Shown here: one piece after another, positions 1 through 8,542 of the stretch
Layout: every line of letters starts with the position of its first letter
Position numbering within the stretch: the stretch's first letter is position 1
Source of the DNA: CAYRGG01 sp964423745
Lineage (GTDB): Bacteria > Pseudomonadota > Gammaproteobacteria > Competibacterales > Competibacteraceae
Direction: 5' to 3'
Assembly: GCA_964423745.1 (NCBI GenBank)
Contig: CAYRGG010000035.1
Coordinates: 1-45,680, forward strand
DNA: 45,680 bases
Position numbers and translations under genes: made by a program
The notes under the pieces: generated by a model
Database searches by the model: none
What the model was told of the DNA's origin: nothing
What the model saw: only the letters and a program-made list of their open reading frames with translations

Positions 1-55
1 TGGCGGTGTCAGTACAGCAAATAGGCTAATAAACGCTTTTTTCAGGGACGACTAG

Positions 56-181
56 TTAGTCATTTATTTTGCTCGAGTCTATTACACCAGGGAGACGCTC
101 CTCTTCATTCGTTATGTCCTGCTCAATATTTCCAACAAGGTCGGTGAGTTTTAAATGGTCGCCAAAAATTTTTTCGTATGA
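56..181 (-). pseudogene. Start-less coding fragment (41 codons)
   Basis: Between two stops this minus-strand frame reads as ordinary acidic protein (K-I-F-G-D-H-L near the start, E-E-E-R-L-P-G-V-I later) and ends at a TAA at 56-58. It has no start codon and is cut off by a stop at 182-184. It could be the C-terminal remnant of a lost gene, or chance. No family is recognised. It lies just downstream of the membrane-protein gene that ends at 208. Confidence 0.2.
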
Positions 182-207
182 TTAGGCAGTTACTCATAAA
201 AATATAG

Positions 208-1542
208 CTAAATTGTAGTGGTAGCAAAAAAAATTGCCCAAGCAAATTGTTGTAAGACACGACTCCTATAATCATTTTTCCACAGTTTGTTAAAAGCAAT
301 TAAGACTCCAAAAAAGGCAAATGGAAATACGATCATATAGAAGCTAGCGAAATAACGAGTCATACCAATTCCAGTAAAAAAAACCGAGGCAATTTTTAAT
401 GCGAAGATACTTGCTAATAGAAACGAAATACCTGAACCAGTATTTTGAAAAAAGTAGAGGGCAAGTCCAACGTAAACCATAAAATATAGTACATGGTGAA
501 TTCTCCAAAAAAATTGGAAAGTCGATTCATTAAAAAATGGCCACATGCCATGATCCATATGACGCTTTGGAAAAGTATCTGCCTTTAAAGCTTCCTTTAA
601 ACGCTGGAAACCTCTATCAAAGAAAAAATGAATGTCTTTTTCTGCAATATAATTCCAAGCAATTTGGGATGATGCCTGTGACAACGATAAGTTGTCTCTT
701 TTTGATATTTCTCGAATAGAAATCCACGTTTTATCGTAAGATGAAGGTGGATTTTGTAGAGACTTCATGGGTATGGTTTCAGAAGTTATCATGATAAATT
801 CGTCAATTACCGGTAAAGTAATTAGACCCCAGATAATAATGAATGCTAATGAAGGCAATAATAACTTTATAGAGGTGTAAAACTTTTCTTTTACAGAACC
901 AGTCAGTTCAAAAAAAACCAAAAATCCAACTATAGCTAAAGAGAAGAGTAATGATGATCCGTGGATCATATTGAGCCATGCTAGTAATAGCCCAATAATC
1001 CAGCACTTTCGTGCATGAAAATCCCCAAGCAAAATTAGGTAAATGATAAAACTAACGAGTCCAAACTGTGCTCCTTCTGTCCATAAAAAAAGGGAATACG
1101 CATTATGTGTAAGACTTAAATTTGAAAGTCCTAAAAAAACTAAAGTCAAATTTAATCGTTTAGTCAATAGCCAAATGATAGCTGTACTACTTGAAATACC
1201 TAAAGACACCATCAAAGAGTTATAAACTCGTGCTCCAACGACAGCATTTTCATTAAAAAAACTAAGAAAAGCGTATCCTATTGGATTAGCAGGAGGAAAA
1301 AAACGCACGATATGATTATAAACATGAAAATAATCTCTATAAAACTCAGAAATATTACCTGTAAAAAAAAGCTTAATTATTGCATTAGTGTGTTTTATGT
1401 AGAGATTTTCATCCCATCCTAGTCCGGCATTATATGCAAAATAAAGAACAATAAAACGTGAACCTAAAGAGGCAATAAAAGCAAGAAAAAACCACCGCCA
1501 TGGGCTATTAAGAGCAAAATATCTTTTAAACGGTTTGGGCAT
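208..1542 (-). CDS. Polytopic membrane protein, GT-C / GT39-like glycosyltransferase candidate
   Basis: The 444-residue protein has about nine to ten hydrophobic segments, starting at residues 17-37. An Asp-Glu pair (D44-E45, in G-W-D-E-N-L-Y) sits in the first loop after helix 1. That is where GT-C/GT39 lipid-linked-sugar glycosyltransferases carry their catalytic acidic residues. The family would transfer a sugar from a polyprenyl-phosphate donor on the periplasmic face; the substrate here is unknown. The gene is very AT-rich and full of A/T runs, unlike the operon at 1835-4654, which suggests transfer. The ribosome site is weak. A run of eight T near the 3' end (about 229-236) could allow slippage close to the C-terminus. 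A membrane protein of other function is possible. Confidence 0.6.
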   Translation of the reverse strand: MPKPFKRYFALNSPWRWFFLAFIASLGSRFIVLYFAYNAGLGWDENLYIKHTNAIIKLFFTGNISEFYRDYFHVYNHIVRFFPPANPIGYAFLSFFNENAVVGARVYNSLMVSLGISSSTAIIWLLTKRLNLTLVFLGLSNLSLTHNAYSLFLWTEGAQFGLVSFIIYLILLGDFHARKCWIIGLLLAWLNMIHGSSLLFSLAIVGFLVFFELTGSVKEKFYTSIKLLLPSLAFIIIWGLITLPVIDEFIMITSETIPMKSLQNPPSSYDKTWISIREISKRDNLSLSQASSQIAWNYIAEKDIHFFFDRGFQRLKEALKADTFPKRHMDHGMWPFFNESTFQFFWRIHHVLYFMVYVGLALYFFQNTGSGISFLLASIFALKIASVFFTGIGMTRYFASFYMIVFPFAFFGVLIAFNKLWKNDYRSRVLQQFAWAIFFATTTI

Positions 1543-1834
1543 TTTAGGAGCTCATACAAAATTGCAAAGTGCTCTTGAAATTATCCTAAATCAACATTCT
1601 CAATTGTTTATTGATTTATCACGTCTAATGAACATGTCGAGTTATTTATTAGAAGTCATCATCAAGATTTATAAGTGTGGATATTAAAAAATAACTGACA
1701 ATTTATATAGTCAGAAGTCATCTGGTTAGATGAATAAGGGTTCGATTTAATCAATAAAACTTGTTCACATGTAACTGCAATTTCATGAAAATCAAAAGCT
1801 TAAATTTTCAGCTGTGAACTTGTAATAGTCTCAA

Positions 1835-2650
1835 CTAATTTACCCTTGAATTATAGAAGCCAAAGCAAGTTTGAAAGAGTATTTTCAATACCAAGATATT
1901 TCCTCTAAAGCTGCTAATTTTGGTGGGCATTTCCCCGCTAGGATAACGGCGAATAGTCGCCAACTCGGCACACCGATAACCCAGCTTAGGCGCACGATAA
2001 GAAAGATATGCAAGCAGTTCATAGGTATCGAATATATCGCGAAAGGGTGCAATCCTAGGGTCAAGCAACATTTTCCGACTGTAGGCGCGGAAACCTTGGG
2101 TGGTATCAGTCCATCTAAAACCAGAAAATAGGCTTAGCATCGGCGCATGGATGAAGCGGATGGCAAAGTTTCTTAGTTTAGGAGTATTCTCCGCTATCCC
2201 TCCCGGAACAAAACGCGATGCTTGTACAAAATCTATTCCCTTTTTTAAGGCTCCTATGAAGCGCGGTATAGCCTCCGGATCATCCTTGTCATTACCGTCG
2301 ATAGTGATGATTCCCTCATAGCCTTGGTCGAGGGCGAAAGCGTAAGCACAGCGAAGTTGCGCACTCAGTTTACCAGGACCTGTTTTCACCAGTAGCCCAC
2401 GCACTTCTTGTTGACGTAAATATTCTAGCTCTAGCGATCCATCGGTACTGCCTCCATCCACGATGATGATATCGGCGACTTCGCTGATGTTAAGTGTGGC
2501 CATTTTAGCAAGTAGGTTGTTAATCCTTTGACCTTCATTGATGACTGGAATTACTACGCAGTATGAGTACTGACGGCCAAGCCACAATGGTGTCTCAAAG
2601 GTAGGGACCTGCCAGCTGGCGGGAATTGTAGGCGTAAGTTCAGGAGTCAA
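1835..2650 (-). CDS. Glycosyltransferase family 2 (dolichol-phosphate-mannose-synthase-like)
   Basis: Soluble GT-A glycosyltransferase of about 271 residues. It shows the GT2 opening C-V-V-I-P-V-I-N-E-G, the nucleotide-binding I-I-V-D-G-G-S-T-D-G-S, and an acidic metal-binding stretch I-D-G-N-D-K-D-D where DPM1-like enzymes have T-D-G-D. There is no C-terminal membrane helix. The frame is open up to 2905, but that upstream part lies antisense-free inside the preceding transporter gene in another frame. I therefore choose a TTG start at 2650, preceded by a purine-rich AAAGAAGAA and 23 nt after the transporter stop, implying translational coupling. It is the last gene of a four-gene operon (4654 to 1835). 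The start codon is inferred; the family call is firm. Confidence 0.82.
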   Translation of the reverse strand: MTPELTPTIPASWQVPTFETPLWLGRQYSYCVVIPVINEGQRINNLLAKMATLNISEVADIIIVDGGSTDGSLELEYLRQQEVRGLLVKTGPGKLSAQLRCAYAFALDQGYEGIITIDGNDKDDPEAIPRFIGALKKGIDFVQASRFVPGGIAENTPKLRNFAIRFIHAPMLSLFSGFRWTDTTQGFRAYSRKMLLDPRIAPFRDIFDTYELLAYLSYRAPKLGYRCAELATIRRYPSGEMPTKISSFRGNILVLKILFQTCFGFYNSRVN

Positions 2651-2673
2651 TAATATTTCTTCTTTTTTTAACG

Positions 2674-3030
2674 TCAGGGTACTTGAACTGTAATTAGGGT
2701 TACGCCGGCGATCACTAATACAATTCCGGCTACGGTTGTCCAGTAAAAAGGCTCCCGAAAAATTACCATCGAAAACAGGGCGACGGTCGCCACCGCGCCA
2801 GAGGTTAAAACAGGATGTGCTACATTCAGCGGCAAACGGGCCAACGCCGCTGCGTAGAACAGGAATGCCGCACCGTATAAGCCGAGCCCTAGCCAAAAGG
2901 GCCAATTTCTCAACGCCGCTAGTGGATCGCTGAGGGCAGGAAATTGCCTGGGTGGTAACATGGCTATCTTAATCAGGATGCTGGCTGAGGCATTGGAGGC
3001 AATACCAGAAATCAAGATAAGCCACTTCAT
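2674..3030 (-). CDS. Small EamA/SMR-type membrane transporter (ArnE/ArnF-like)
   Basis: 118 residues with four hydrophobic helices, the size and topology of SMR/EamA half-transporters. The final helices carry the typical L-P-L-N-V-A-H-P-V-L-T-S-G and R-E-P-F-Y-W-T-T-V-A-G-I patterns. Relatives such as ArnE/ArnF flip undecaprenyl-phosphate-linked sugars, and the neighbouring GT2 makes such a role attractive, but this is inference. The start overlaps the stop of the isomerase gene by 4 nt (ATGA), and the stop is 23 nt before the GT2 start, so it is a coupled operon member. Confidence 0.78.
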   Translation of the reverse strand: MKWLILISGIASNASASILIKIAMLPPRQFPALSDPLAALRNWPFWLGLGLYGAAFLFYAAALARLPLNVAHPVLTSGAVATVALFSMVIFREPFYWTTVAGIVLVIAGVTLITVQVP

Positions 3031-3863
3031 GCGTCGGTTTTTAAGCTATTAGGGTGGTAATGTCGAACTGCTACATTTAATGCACGTTCGATCGACGCAA
3101 GATGCGGCTCATTCTCAGTGGCCAGCATCTCGATAGAAACCACATGATGGGGCAGATGCTGCTCTAATGCCTTAACCACCTTGGCATGATCCGTTTCCCC
3201 ATCACCCAGAGGAAGCAGGTTCGGCTCACTCGCATGGACATGACCAATAAGAGATGCACTGTCTTTCAGCACAATGAAAGGATCTTCGCCGTTGATAGTA
3301 AGCGCACCTGTGTCTAATTGCATCATTATAGTTGGATGGGCAATCTGACGAACTACCTGAGCCGTTTCAGCACTCGTCGTCATAAAATTAGCCCCATAGC
3401 AGGCTGGATTGGGTTCAAGGCATATCACTACGTTGTAAGCTTGAGCAATGTCTCCAAGGCGTCGAAAAAAAGAAACCGCTTTATCTAGGGTCTCTTGATC
3501 ATTCAGCCCACTACGATCCCGATTCTTTGGTGAACCAAATACCAATCGCGTTGCCCCAAGACCCGCTCCAATGCGGCACACCGCACTAAGATGTTGCAAC
3601 ATGGCCTCCTGAGCCTCTGGTAGTCCAAAGACGTTCAGACCTGTGGTGCCAAACAACAGCGCCTGCATACCAGTGATTTCGATCCCATGCTCAAACCACC
3701 AATCCCTAACATAAGTGATTTCCTCATCGGTTGCTTGAGCAGGCTCGGGAAAATATTTTCCTGGGGCGATGTCGATGGCATCGACATTAAAGCGGTGAAG
3801 CAACTCAGCGACAGCATCATCTTCAGCCGTATCCCACGCAATATTAGAAATAGCTAGTCTCAT
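3027..3863 (-). CDS. Sugar phosphate isomerase/epimerase (AP-endonuclease-2-type TIM barrel)
   Basis: 278-residue TIM-barrel protein of the xylose-isomerase-like superfamily. Signature strands are I-D-I-A-P-G-K-Y at about 36-43, V-F-G-S-P-K-N-R-D at about 108-116, C-L-E-P-N-P-A at about 149-155, M-Q-L-D-T-G-A-L at about 182-189 and H-V-H-A-S-E-P at about 209-215. These supply the usual Glu/Asp/His metal ligands. It would isomerise or epimerise a sugar or related polyol; the substrate cannot be read. It overlaps both neighbours by 4 nt, so it is translationally coupled to the upstream epimerase and downstream transporter, suggesting a shared glycan-precursor pathway. Confidence 0.8.
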   Translation of the reverse strand: MRLAISNIAWDTAEDDAVAELLHRFNVDAIDIAPGKYFPEPAQATDEEITYVRDWWFEHGIEITGMQALLFGTTGLNVFGLPEAQEAMLQHLSAVCRIGAGLGATRLVFGSPKNRDRSGLNDQETLDKAVSFFRRLGDIAQAYNVVICLEPNPACYGANFMTTSAETAQVVRQIAHPTIMMQLDTGALTINGEDPFIVLKDSASLIGHVHASEPNLLPLGDGETDHAKVVKALEQHLPHHVVSIEMLATENEPHLASIERALNVAVRHYHPNSLKTDA

Positions 3864-4654
3864 ATTTCTGTCCCTGCGCTGGATTCGATCGTGCGCGGTT
3901 CTGATTGTGCATAAGCTCTAACCGCTTGAAGGGTCTCGCGTGCACTGTACTGATAATGTCCTAGAGCACCAAAAACTTGTGCATGGCGGGTTCGCAAGTC
4001 GTAGATGGCAGGGGATTTCTCCAGCGTATAATCGAAGGGGTTACCAAAACCTTGTTCAGAGACAACGGCTACGCTGGTGGGTTCCGAAGTAAGATGAACT
4101 AATTTCAGGTCAGCATCCCATGCCGTTTGAATGTCATACCAAAGGTTGACCATCGGATAGAATTGAAAAACACTCCGGCTGTCTATGGCATGAAGATTAT
4201 TGTCGTTCAAAAAGTCGAAGATGATGTTTTTACGAAGTCTAGGACCGACCAAGCCAGGAAGCCGAACAATGAGATGTTTTGCAAACCGCCTTTGGACAAA
4301 CTTTTCTAGCAGTCGTCGATGCAGACCATAGGGATGTAGCCCCTGTTCATCGACAGGGCTATTTTCATCAACGCCAACTGGATTTCTGAACACATCAACA
4401 GTGCTGATCAGGACAAAGGTTGCACACTGAACAGTATCTAGGTACCCAATCAAGCTATCAATGCTTTGCCGATCCGCTTCTGGCTTCTGGTTAGCAAGCC
4501 ACTTTTGGGCAGGTGCCCCAGCACAAACGATGGTATTAAATGATTGTCCCTTAATTTCGCCGATGTTGGTTGAACGATAGCATGCATCAAAGGTTGCTTG
4601 CTTGAGAAGCGTACTTCCTACAAAACCAGAAAAACCAATTAGTGCTTGCTTCAT
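3860..4654 (-). CDS. NAD(P)-dependent sugar epimerase/dehydratase-like protein (atypical SDR)
   Basis: 264 residues beginning with an N-terminal Rossmann motif G-F-S-G-F-V-G. A strand-4 region reads L-I-S-T-V-D-V-F, and a Y-G-L-H-R stands where extended SDRs have Tyr-x3-Lys, so the catalytic Lys is replaced by Arg. The protein is shorter than standard extended SDRs (about 310-340). It may be a divergent nucleotide-sugar epimerase or reductase. It is the first gene of the operon running to 1835. Its ATG at 4652-4654 abuts the tnpB element, so the present 5' leader seems to be element DNA, and the original promoter or upstream operon link may be gone. Confidence 0.72.
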   Translation of the reverse strand: MKQALIGFSGFVGSTLLKQATFDACYRSTNIGEIKGQSFNTIVCAGAPAQKWLANQKPEADRQSIDSLIGYLDTVQCATFVLISTVDVFRNPVGVDENSPVDEQGLHPYGLHRRLLEKFVQRRFAKHLIVRLPGLVGPRLRKNIIFDFLNDNNLHAIDSRSVFQFYPMVNLWYDIQTAWDADLKLVHLTSEPTSVAVVSEQGFGNPFDYTLEKSPAIYDLRTRHAQVFGALGHYQYSARETLQAVRAYAQSEPRTIESSAGTEI

Positions 4655-4673
4655 CAGTTCTTCGCGCCCTCAA

Positions 4674-4693
4674 CCTCGGCGTTCAGGCCGAGG
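4674..4693 (+). repeat. Left-end subterminal hairpin of the tnpB element
   Basis: Perfect 7-bp stem CCTCGGC / GCCGAGG with the 6-nt loop GTTCAG. This matches the position of subterminal hairpins bound by IS200/IS605 TnpA at the left end. Only 19 nt separate it from the neighbouring gene's start codon. Confidence 0.7.
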
Positions 4694-4749
4694 AGGAAAG
4701 CGCATCTCCTTAAGTTTAAGTTAATGAAAGCGTGTGTTAATGTTCCTCT

Positions 4750-5862
4750 ATGAAACGCACCGTTTCCATAAAATTGAATCCCACAACGGAACAAGTTGAA
4801 GCCCTCTTGAAGTTGCAAGCTGAGTTTGCCAACGCCTGCAACTTGATTGTGCCCTTCGCGCAAGATAACCGCTGTTGGAATCGCGTTGCTCTGCACCACT
4901 TGGCCTATTACCCGGTGCGTGAAGCGACTGGTCTTGGCTCGCAGCTGGTGTGCAATGCGGTTAAAGCGGTCGCTGATGCCTACAAGGTTTTGAAGTTGGG
5001 TAGGCATGATGGCGTGCCGGTGATCCATTTCCGCAAGATTGGCAGCGTGCATGTCGACGCTCGCACCTATCGGCTGATGGATAAGGCCGTTTCCCTCTAC
5101 ACCTTGAAAGGTCGCGCCCTGGTTAAGATGACTATGGGTGGTTTTCAGGCTGACTATCTTGCTACGGGTAAACCCAGAGAAGCAAAGCTGGTTCGCAAGG
5201 GCCGTCAGTGGTTTTTTAATCTCGTTCTGGATTTGCCCGATGCTGCGCCGGGCGTTGGTGGCAGTGTGCTGAGTGTTGACATGGGCGAGAATAATCTTGC
5301 CGCACTCAGCAGCGGCAAGCTCTTTGGCGGGGGTTCGTTGAAGCACGTTCGTGATAGGCACTTGGCGCTTAGGCGTCGTCTTCAGTCCAACGGCAGTCAA
5401 TCGGCAAGACAGTTGCTGAACAAAGTCTCTGGCAAGGAAAGACGACACATGCGCCATGTTAACCACGAAGTGAGCAAAGCGATTGTGCAAGAGGCGCAGG
5501 ATCTGGGCGCATCTTGTATTGTCATGGAAGAATTGACCCACATCCGCAAACGCATTAAGGCCGCAAAGCGCGTGCGTACCCGTCTGCACCGCTGGGCGTG
5601 GCGGGAATTGCAAAACTTTATCCAGTACAAGGCCGAAGCTGCAGGCTTGCGGGTGATCTATGTCAACCCGGCCTACTCCAGCCAAACCTGTTCGGTCTGC
5701 GGTTGCCTGGGGTCTCGTCGTAAGCATCGTTTCTCCTGTTCCTGTGGTCACCGGGCGCACAGCGACTTAAATTCAAGTCGAAATCTTGCCGGGTTAGTTG
5801 CCTCTGCCGAGGCTGCTAGGCCAGACGTAACGCTGGCTAATGTGGCAGTGGTTATGCACTGA
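4750..5862 (+). CDS. tnpB: TnpB, RNA-guided RuvC-type nuclease of IS200/IS605 elements
   Basis: 370 residues, a normal TnpB length. The N-terminal helix-turn-helix region starts M-K-R-T-V-S-I-K-L. The RuvC-like triad appears as D177 (S-V-D-M-G-E-N-N-L-A), E260 (I-V-M-E-E-L-T) and D339 (H-S-D-L-N-S-S-R-N). A C4 zinc ribbon is formed by C314, C317, C330 and C332. All catalytic and zinc residues are present, so the nuclease looks intact. Known TnpBs use an omega/re-RNA made from the 3' end of the element and cut DNA next to a short TAM. The start ATG at 4750 has little Shine-Dalgarno. No tnpA is present, so TnpB may be selfish, regulatory or on the way to domestication. Confidence 0.93.
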   Translation: MKRTVSIKLNPTTEQVEALLKLQAEFANACNLIVPFAQDNRCWNRVALHHLAYYPVREATGLGSQLVCNAVKAVADAYKVLKLGRHDGVPVIHFRKIGSVHVDARTYRLMDKAVSLYTLKGRALVKMTMGGFQADYLATGKPREAKLVRKGRQWFFNLVLDLPDAAPGVGGSVLSVDMGENNLAALSSGKLFGGGSLKHVRDRHLALRRRLQSNGSQSARQLLNKVSGKERRHMRHVNHEVSKAIVQEAQDLGASCIVMEELTHIRKRIKAAKRVRTRLHRWAWRELQNFIQYKAEAAGLRVIYVNPAYSSQTCSVCGCLGSRRKHRFSCSCGHRAHSDLNSSRNLAGLVASAEAARPDVTLANVAVVMH

Positions 5863-5872
5863 CCATAAAGAC

Positions 5873-5888
5873 CCTTCCTGTAGGGAGG
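5873..5888 (+). repeat. Right-end hairpin of the tnpB element, possible omega-RNA 3' stem
   Basis: CCTTCC / GGGAGG forms a 6-bp stem with one G-U pair around the loop TGTA, 10 nt after the tnpB stop. It is in the right place for the right-end hairpin and the terminal stem of the TnpB guide RNA. The guide would follow shortly after, but the exact element end is not determined. Confidence 0.5.
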
Positions 5889-5905
5889 CGATTCGTTACA
5901 ACTTG

Positions 5906-6193
5906 TCTGTTTAAACTATCCAAATTTGTATAATTGATTGTAGAAGACGTTGTAAGCATGTTTCCATATTCTTAACAATGCCTTTCCTGCCAACAGACTT
6001 GGTTTATACATCGCGCAAGTTCTGCTTTTATTCATCGTTGACAAAATAATTTGATGGATGACCAAATTTATGGTCGGTCCTCTCGAAATTTCCGGCCCCG
6101 GCTCTGGTTGCTTATGCAAAATCTTACTGTCTTAAATTTAAAGTAAACAACAAAAGCAGAATCACGGAGATGGTCTCTAAAAGAATTTTATAA
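5906..6193. other. Gap between tnpB element and FAD oxidoreductase gene
   Basis: About 290 nt, with no convincing gene. A 67-codon minus-strand frame at 5916-6119 and another short frame nearby give weakly protein-like strings but no start context or family. They may be a decayed gene left from before the insertion. No terminator was seen. Confidence 0.35.
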
Positions 6194-7330
6194 TCAGTTA
6201 GTTATTTTAAGTTTTTCAGCGTCTAGCTTTTCCAACACATCATAGATGTTATCAATTTTTCCACCCAATATAGAGTATACACCTGGCAAACTAGGGGTTT
6301 TTTCAAATAAAATTGGTCTACCGTCATCACTCTCGTTCTTTACGAGAACGGTTTTGACTTCAAACAATGAATCAACATATTTGGCTTCGAGCATGCTAGG
6401 AAGATAACGGCTAGCATCTCTCACCATGCGATCAACCCGAGTCGCACATGGGTACTTTTCAAGTTTTTGATAAGGATCGATACTAGAGGTATCTTTCCAG
6501 TGCAGATGAGGAGTATAACGAACATGAGAAAGTGTGTGTAGCTGTCGGGCTGGAAACGGCATGATGGAAAAGAATGGACCATCCATTATGGTAATACCCA
6601 ATCCTTGCAGAATTGGAGGGGGTTGCATAAGCGCCATTTCTGTAATTTCTTGCTTAAGTTCGGTTTGAATCCCCGGAAAATCCCCCTCGATTTGGTTAAG
6701 ACCGCTATAGGCGCAATTGAACACATAGCGGCTAAAAATTAACTTTTCTGCTCCATCATCGGATTTTGTTGTAACTCGTAAAGTTGTTTTTGGTCCGCTT
6801 GAAATTGCAGTGACACGGGTTGAAAATTGAATTTCTATCCCGCATTGTGTCAATTCTCGCTCTGCCCAACGTGCCAACTCTAGGGCGTCAAATACATATT
6901 CTTCGACCAAAAACACAGCTTCGATCAGCCGTGGTTCAAACAATGCTTGCAGCATTGGCTCTGCTGGTTCAATTTTAGCGCCAATTTGACGACAGAAACG
7001 TTCAAACTGCTTGGCTGTAATCTTGGAGTTACGACGAGCAATCGCATACATTTTGGTGAAATTTTGTTTGACTGCATGCGGCCAATCATGCATAAACCGA
7101 GGCAAATTAATTCGGCTTCGATACGCTGTCGTAAAGCTGCGTGGGTAATGATAACCATTGTGAACCCGGGCCTGATTGTTGTAAGAGGCTCGCGTTAAAA
7201 GGGTGGGTTCACGCTCCAGCAGAATAATGCGCTTAAAATCCCGCTGCTTAGCCAAATAAACCGCAATTGCGGCACCATAAAAGCCACCACCGATAATGAC
7301 TCCGTCATACTCTATATCACCTGTCGTCAT
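6194..7330 (-). CDS. FAD-dependent oxidoreductase (DAO family)
   Basis: 378 residues with an N-terminal dinucleotide-binding motif V-I-I-G-G-G-F-Y-G-A-A-I-A followed about 15-20 residues later by the acidic end of strand 2 (L-L-E-R-E). This is the pattern of D-amino-acid-oxidase/glycine-oxidase-type flavoproteins. The C-terminal I-L-G-G-K-I-D-N is the usual FAD-contacting segment. The substrate is unknown; in polysaccharide clusters such enzymes often act on sugar or amino-sugar intermediates. The start overlaps the stop of the upstream GT2 by one base (TAATG), so the two are coupled. Confidence 0.8.
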   Translation of the reverse strand: MTTGDIEYDGVIIGGGFYGAAIAVYLAKQRDFKRIILLEREPTLLTRASYNNQARVHNGYHYPRSFTTAYRSRINLPRFMHDWPHAVKQNFTKMYAIARRNSKITAKQFERFCRQIGAKIEPAEPMLQALFEPRLIEAVFLVEEYVFDALELARWAERELTQCGIEIQFSTRVTAISSGPKTTLRVTTKSDDGAEKLIFSRYVFNCAYSGLNQIEGDFPGIQTELKQEITEMALMQPPPILQGLGITIMDGPFFSIMPFPARQLHTLSHVRYTPHLHWKDTSSIDPYQKLEKYPCATRVDRMVRDASRYLPSMLEAKYVDSLFEVKTVLVKNESDDGRPILFEKTPSLPGVYSILGGKIDNIYDVLEKLDAEKLKITN

Positions 7331-8355
7331 TAGATGATTTGTTCGGAATGTGAACTCGGTGTATGCAGAGGATTTGAAGCAAATTCTTCGATATTCAGTT
7401 TCTCATGCCGAGTTAGTCGAGCACTGGTAAACTCTTGTGCAACGTAGTAAAGCGGGCCTTTATTTGAAAAACTAGCCATGTTCAGAAGATATTCGCCCAG
7501 TACAAGAAGCACGAGCGAGATTAAAAAAAACATGCCAGATTGCTGTAGGGACAAGCTGATCCAGCCGGGTGCAACATTGGTCTTAAATAACCCGATGGCG
7601 ACGACATAACCGGAGTACAAGAGATTGACGACAGCGCCAAATAAAGAAAGCGAAGTCACAAGCCGCATCGGCAACCTTGTGTTTGAAACCAGCAACCGCA
7701 TACCTCGGTCAATGCCCTCTCCCAAACGCTTGGGAGGACAGATCTTTGGACTCGCACTGTAGTTGAGTTTGATGCGTGGAAATCCTGCTGTCGCTGGAAG
7801 ATGGCGATAAGTTAGGGCAGGTTGGGAATGCTGAAGAATGAAGTTGACAACGCGCTTGCTCAAGACACGATATTGCGGTGCCTCTTTAGCCAAATCGATG
7901 CCGTTAAACCATTTATAAAGCATATTAAAGACAGCGTAAGCATACTGATATACAAAACCTTGAGGAGGTTTTTTTTCATTATTTGCAAATACGACATCGA
8001 CACCGCTGACAGCTCTGTCGAGCATTTCTGGCAAAAAGCTAATATCGTCCATCAAAGGATCGATTACGGCGACGAAATCACCTAGTGCATTCTCCAATCC
8101 AACCCATGAAGCGGTATCAGCATCCACTTCTTTGGTGAGAATGTACGCCTGCAAATTGGCAAGCCCATGTTCTTCTGTAAGCTTTTTGAGAACGGAGACA
8201 CTGTCGTCATTTGACGCATTGTCTACGATGATAAATTCGTAATCACTAACGAGGGTGGAAACTGTATTAGCAGCATCTGATAGTATTTTTTCGACGTGCT
8301 CTGATTGGTTGCGTACAACAAAAACAACTGACAAAAAGATTGGAAAATATTGCAT
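7330..8355 (-). CDS. Glycosyltransferase family 2 with two C-terminal membrane helices (GtrB-like)
   Basis: 341 residues from the chosen start. The N-terminal GT2 domain opens L-S-V-V-F-V-V-R-N-Q and has I-I-V-D-N-A-S-N-D-D, then V-I-D-P-L-M-D-D in place of the DxD motif. Two hydrophobic segments near the C-terminus match the anchors of GtrB/DPM-type polyprenyl-phosphate glycosyltransferases. Likely role: charging undecaprenyl phosphate with a sugar, or a related step, at the inner membrane. The frame extends to 8490, but that stretch overlaps a fragment read in another frame (8429-8542), and GT2 proteins normally start a few residues before the first strand. I therefore prefer ATG 8355 (8370 is possible). 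No start has a strong ribosome site. Confidence 0.8.
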   Translation of the reverse strand: MQYFPIFLSVVFVVRNQSEHVEKILSDAANTVSTLVSDYEFIIVDNASNDDSVSVLKKLTEEHGLANLQAYILTKEVDADTASWVGLENALGDFVAVIDPLMDDISFLPEMLDRAVSGVDVVFANNEKKPPQGFVYQYAYAVFNMLYKWFNGIDLAKEAPQYRVLSKRVVNFILQHSQPALTYRHLPATAGFPRIKLNYSASPKICPPKRLGEGIDRGMRLLVSNTRLPMRLVTSLSLFGAVVNLLYSGYVVAIGLFKTNVAPGWISLSLQQSGMFFLISLVLLVLGEYLLNMASFSNKGPLYYVAQEFTSARLTRHEKLNIEEFASNPLHTPSSHSEQII

Positions 8356-8428
8356 TAGCGTATAACCCATTAAACCATTATGTTGTAAAAGCTTTTTACC
8401 TATCACGATCACCGATTTTATTTGCTGA

Positions 8429-8542
8429 TCAAGCGCCTCTAAACTGGCTTTGACGACCCTGTTCGTGTCGCTTCGGCACCACAAACACATAGCGCATGTG
8501 GGTATCTGTGAGCAACTTACTAATCAGCCTCAGTCCAATCTT
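8429..8542 (-). pseudogene. Start-less coding remnant upstream of the GT2 gene
   Basis: A 37-codon open minus-strand frame between stops reads like the basic C-terminus of a protein (M-R-Y-V-F-V-V-P-K-R-H-E-Q-G-R). It has no start and overlaps the extended 5' end of the GT2 frame. It looks like the tail of a deleted gene. No family is recognised. Confidence 0.25.

Larger units (their letters stand above)
4656..5905 (+). mobile_element. Solo-tnpB element of the IS200/IS605 (IS1341-like) group, approximate ends
   Basis: The unit consists of a left-end hairpin (4674-4693), tnpB (4750-5862) and a right-end hairpin (5873-5888). No tnpA transposase lies beside it, so it would need TnpA in trans to move. 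Elements of this group insert without target duplication, so the exact ends cannot be set by repeats; the limits given are estimates. It interrupts a run of minus-strand sugar-metabolism genes, lying immediately upstream of the epimerase start codon. Confidence 0.75.

Noticed and set aside
2651..2905. N-terminal extension of the GT2 frame at 1835
   Set aside because: It overlaps the coding sequence of the small transporter in another frame and reads as basic, Arg/Cys-rich non-domain sequence.
4654..5760. 368-codon open frame on the minus strand
   Set aside because: It is wholly antisense to tnpB and has no domain; the plus strand shows the full RuvC triad and zinc ribbon.
5916..6119. 67-codon minus-strand frame
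   Set aside because: Only a TTG start, no ribosome site and no family; possibly decay, not called as a gene.
8356..8490. N-terminal extension of the GT2 at 7330
   Set aside because: GT2 domains begin right after ATG 8355, and the region overlaps a different protein-like frame.
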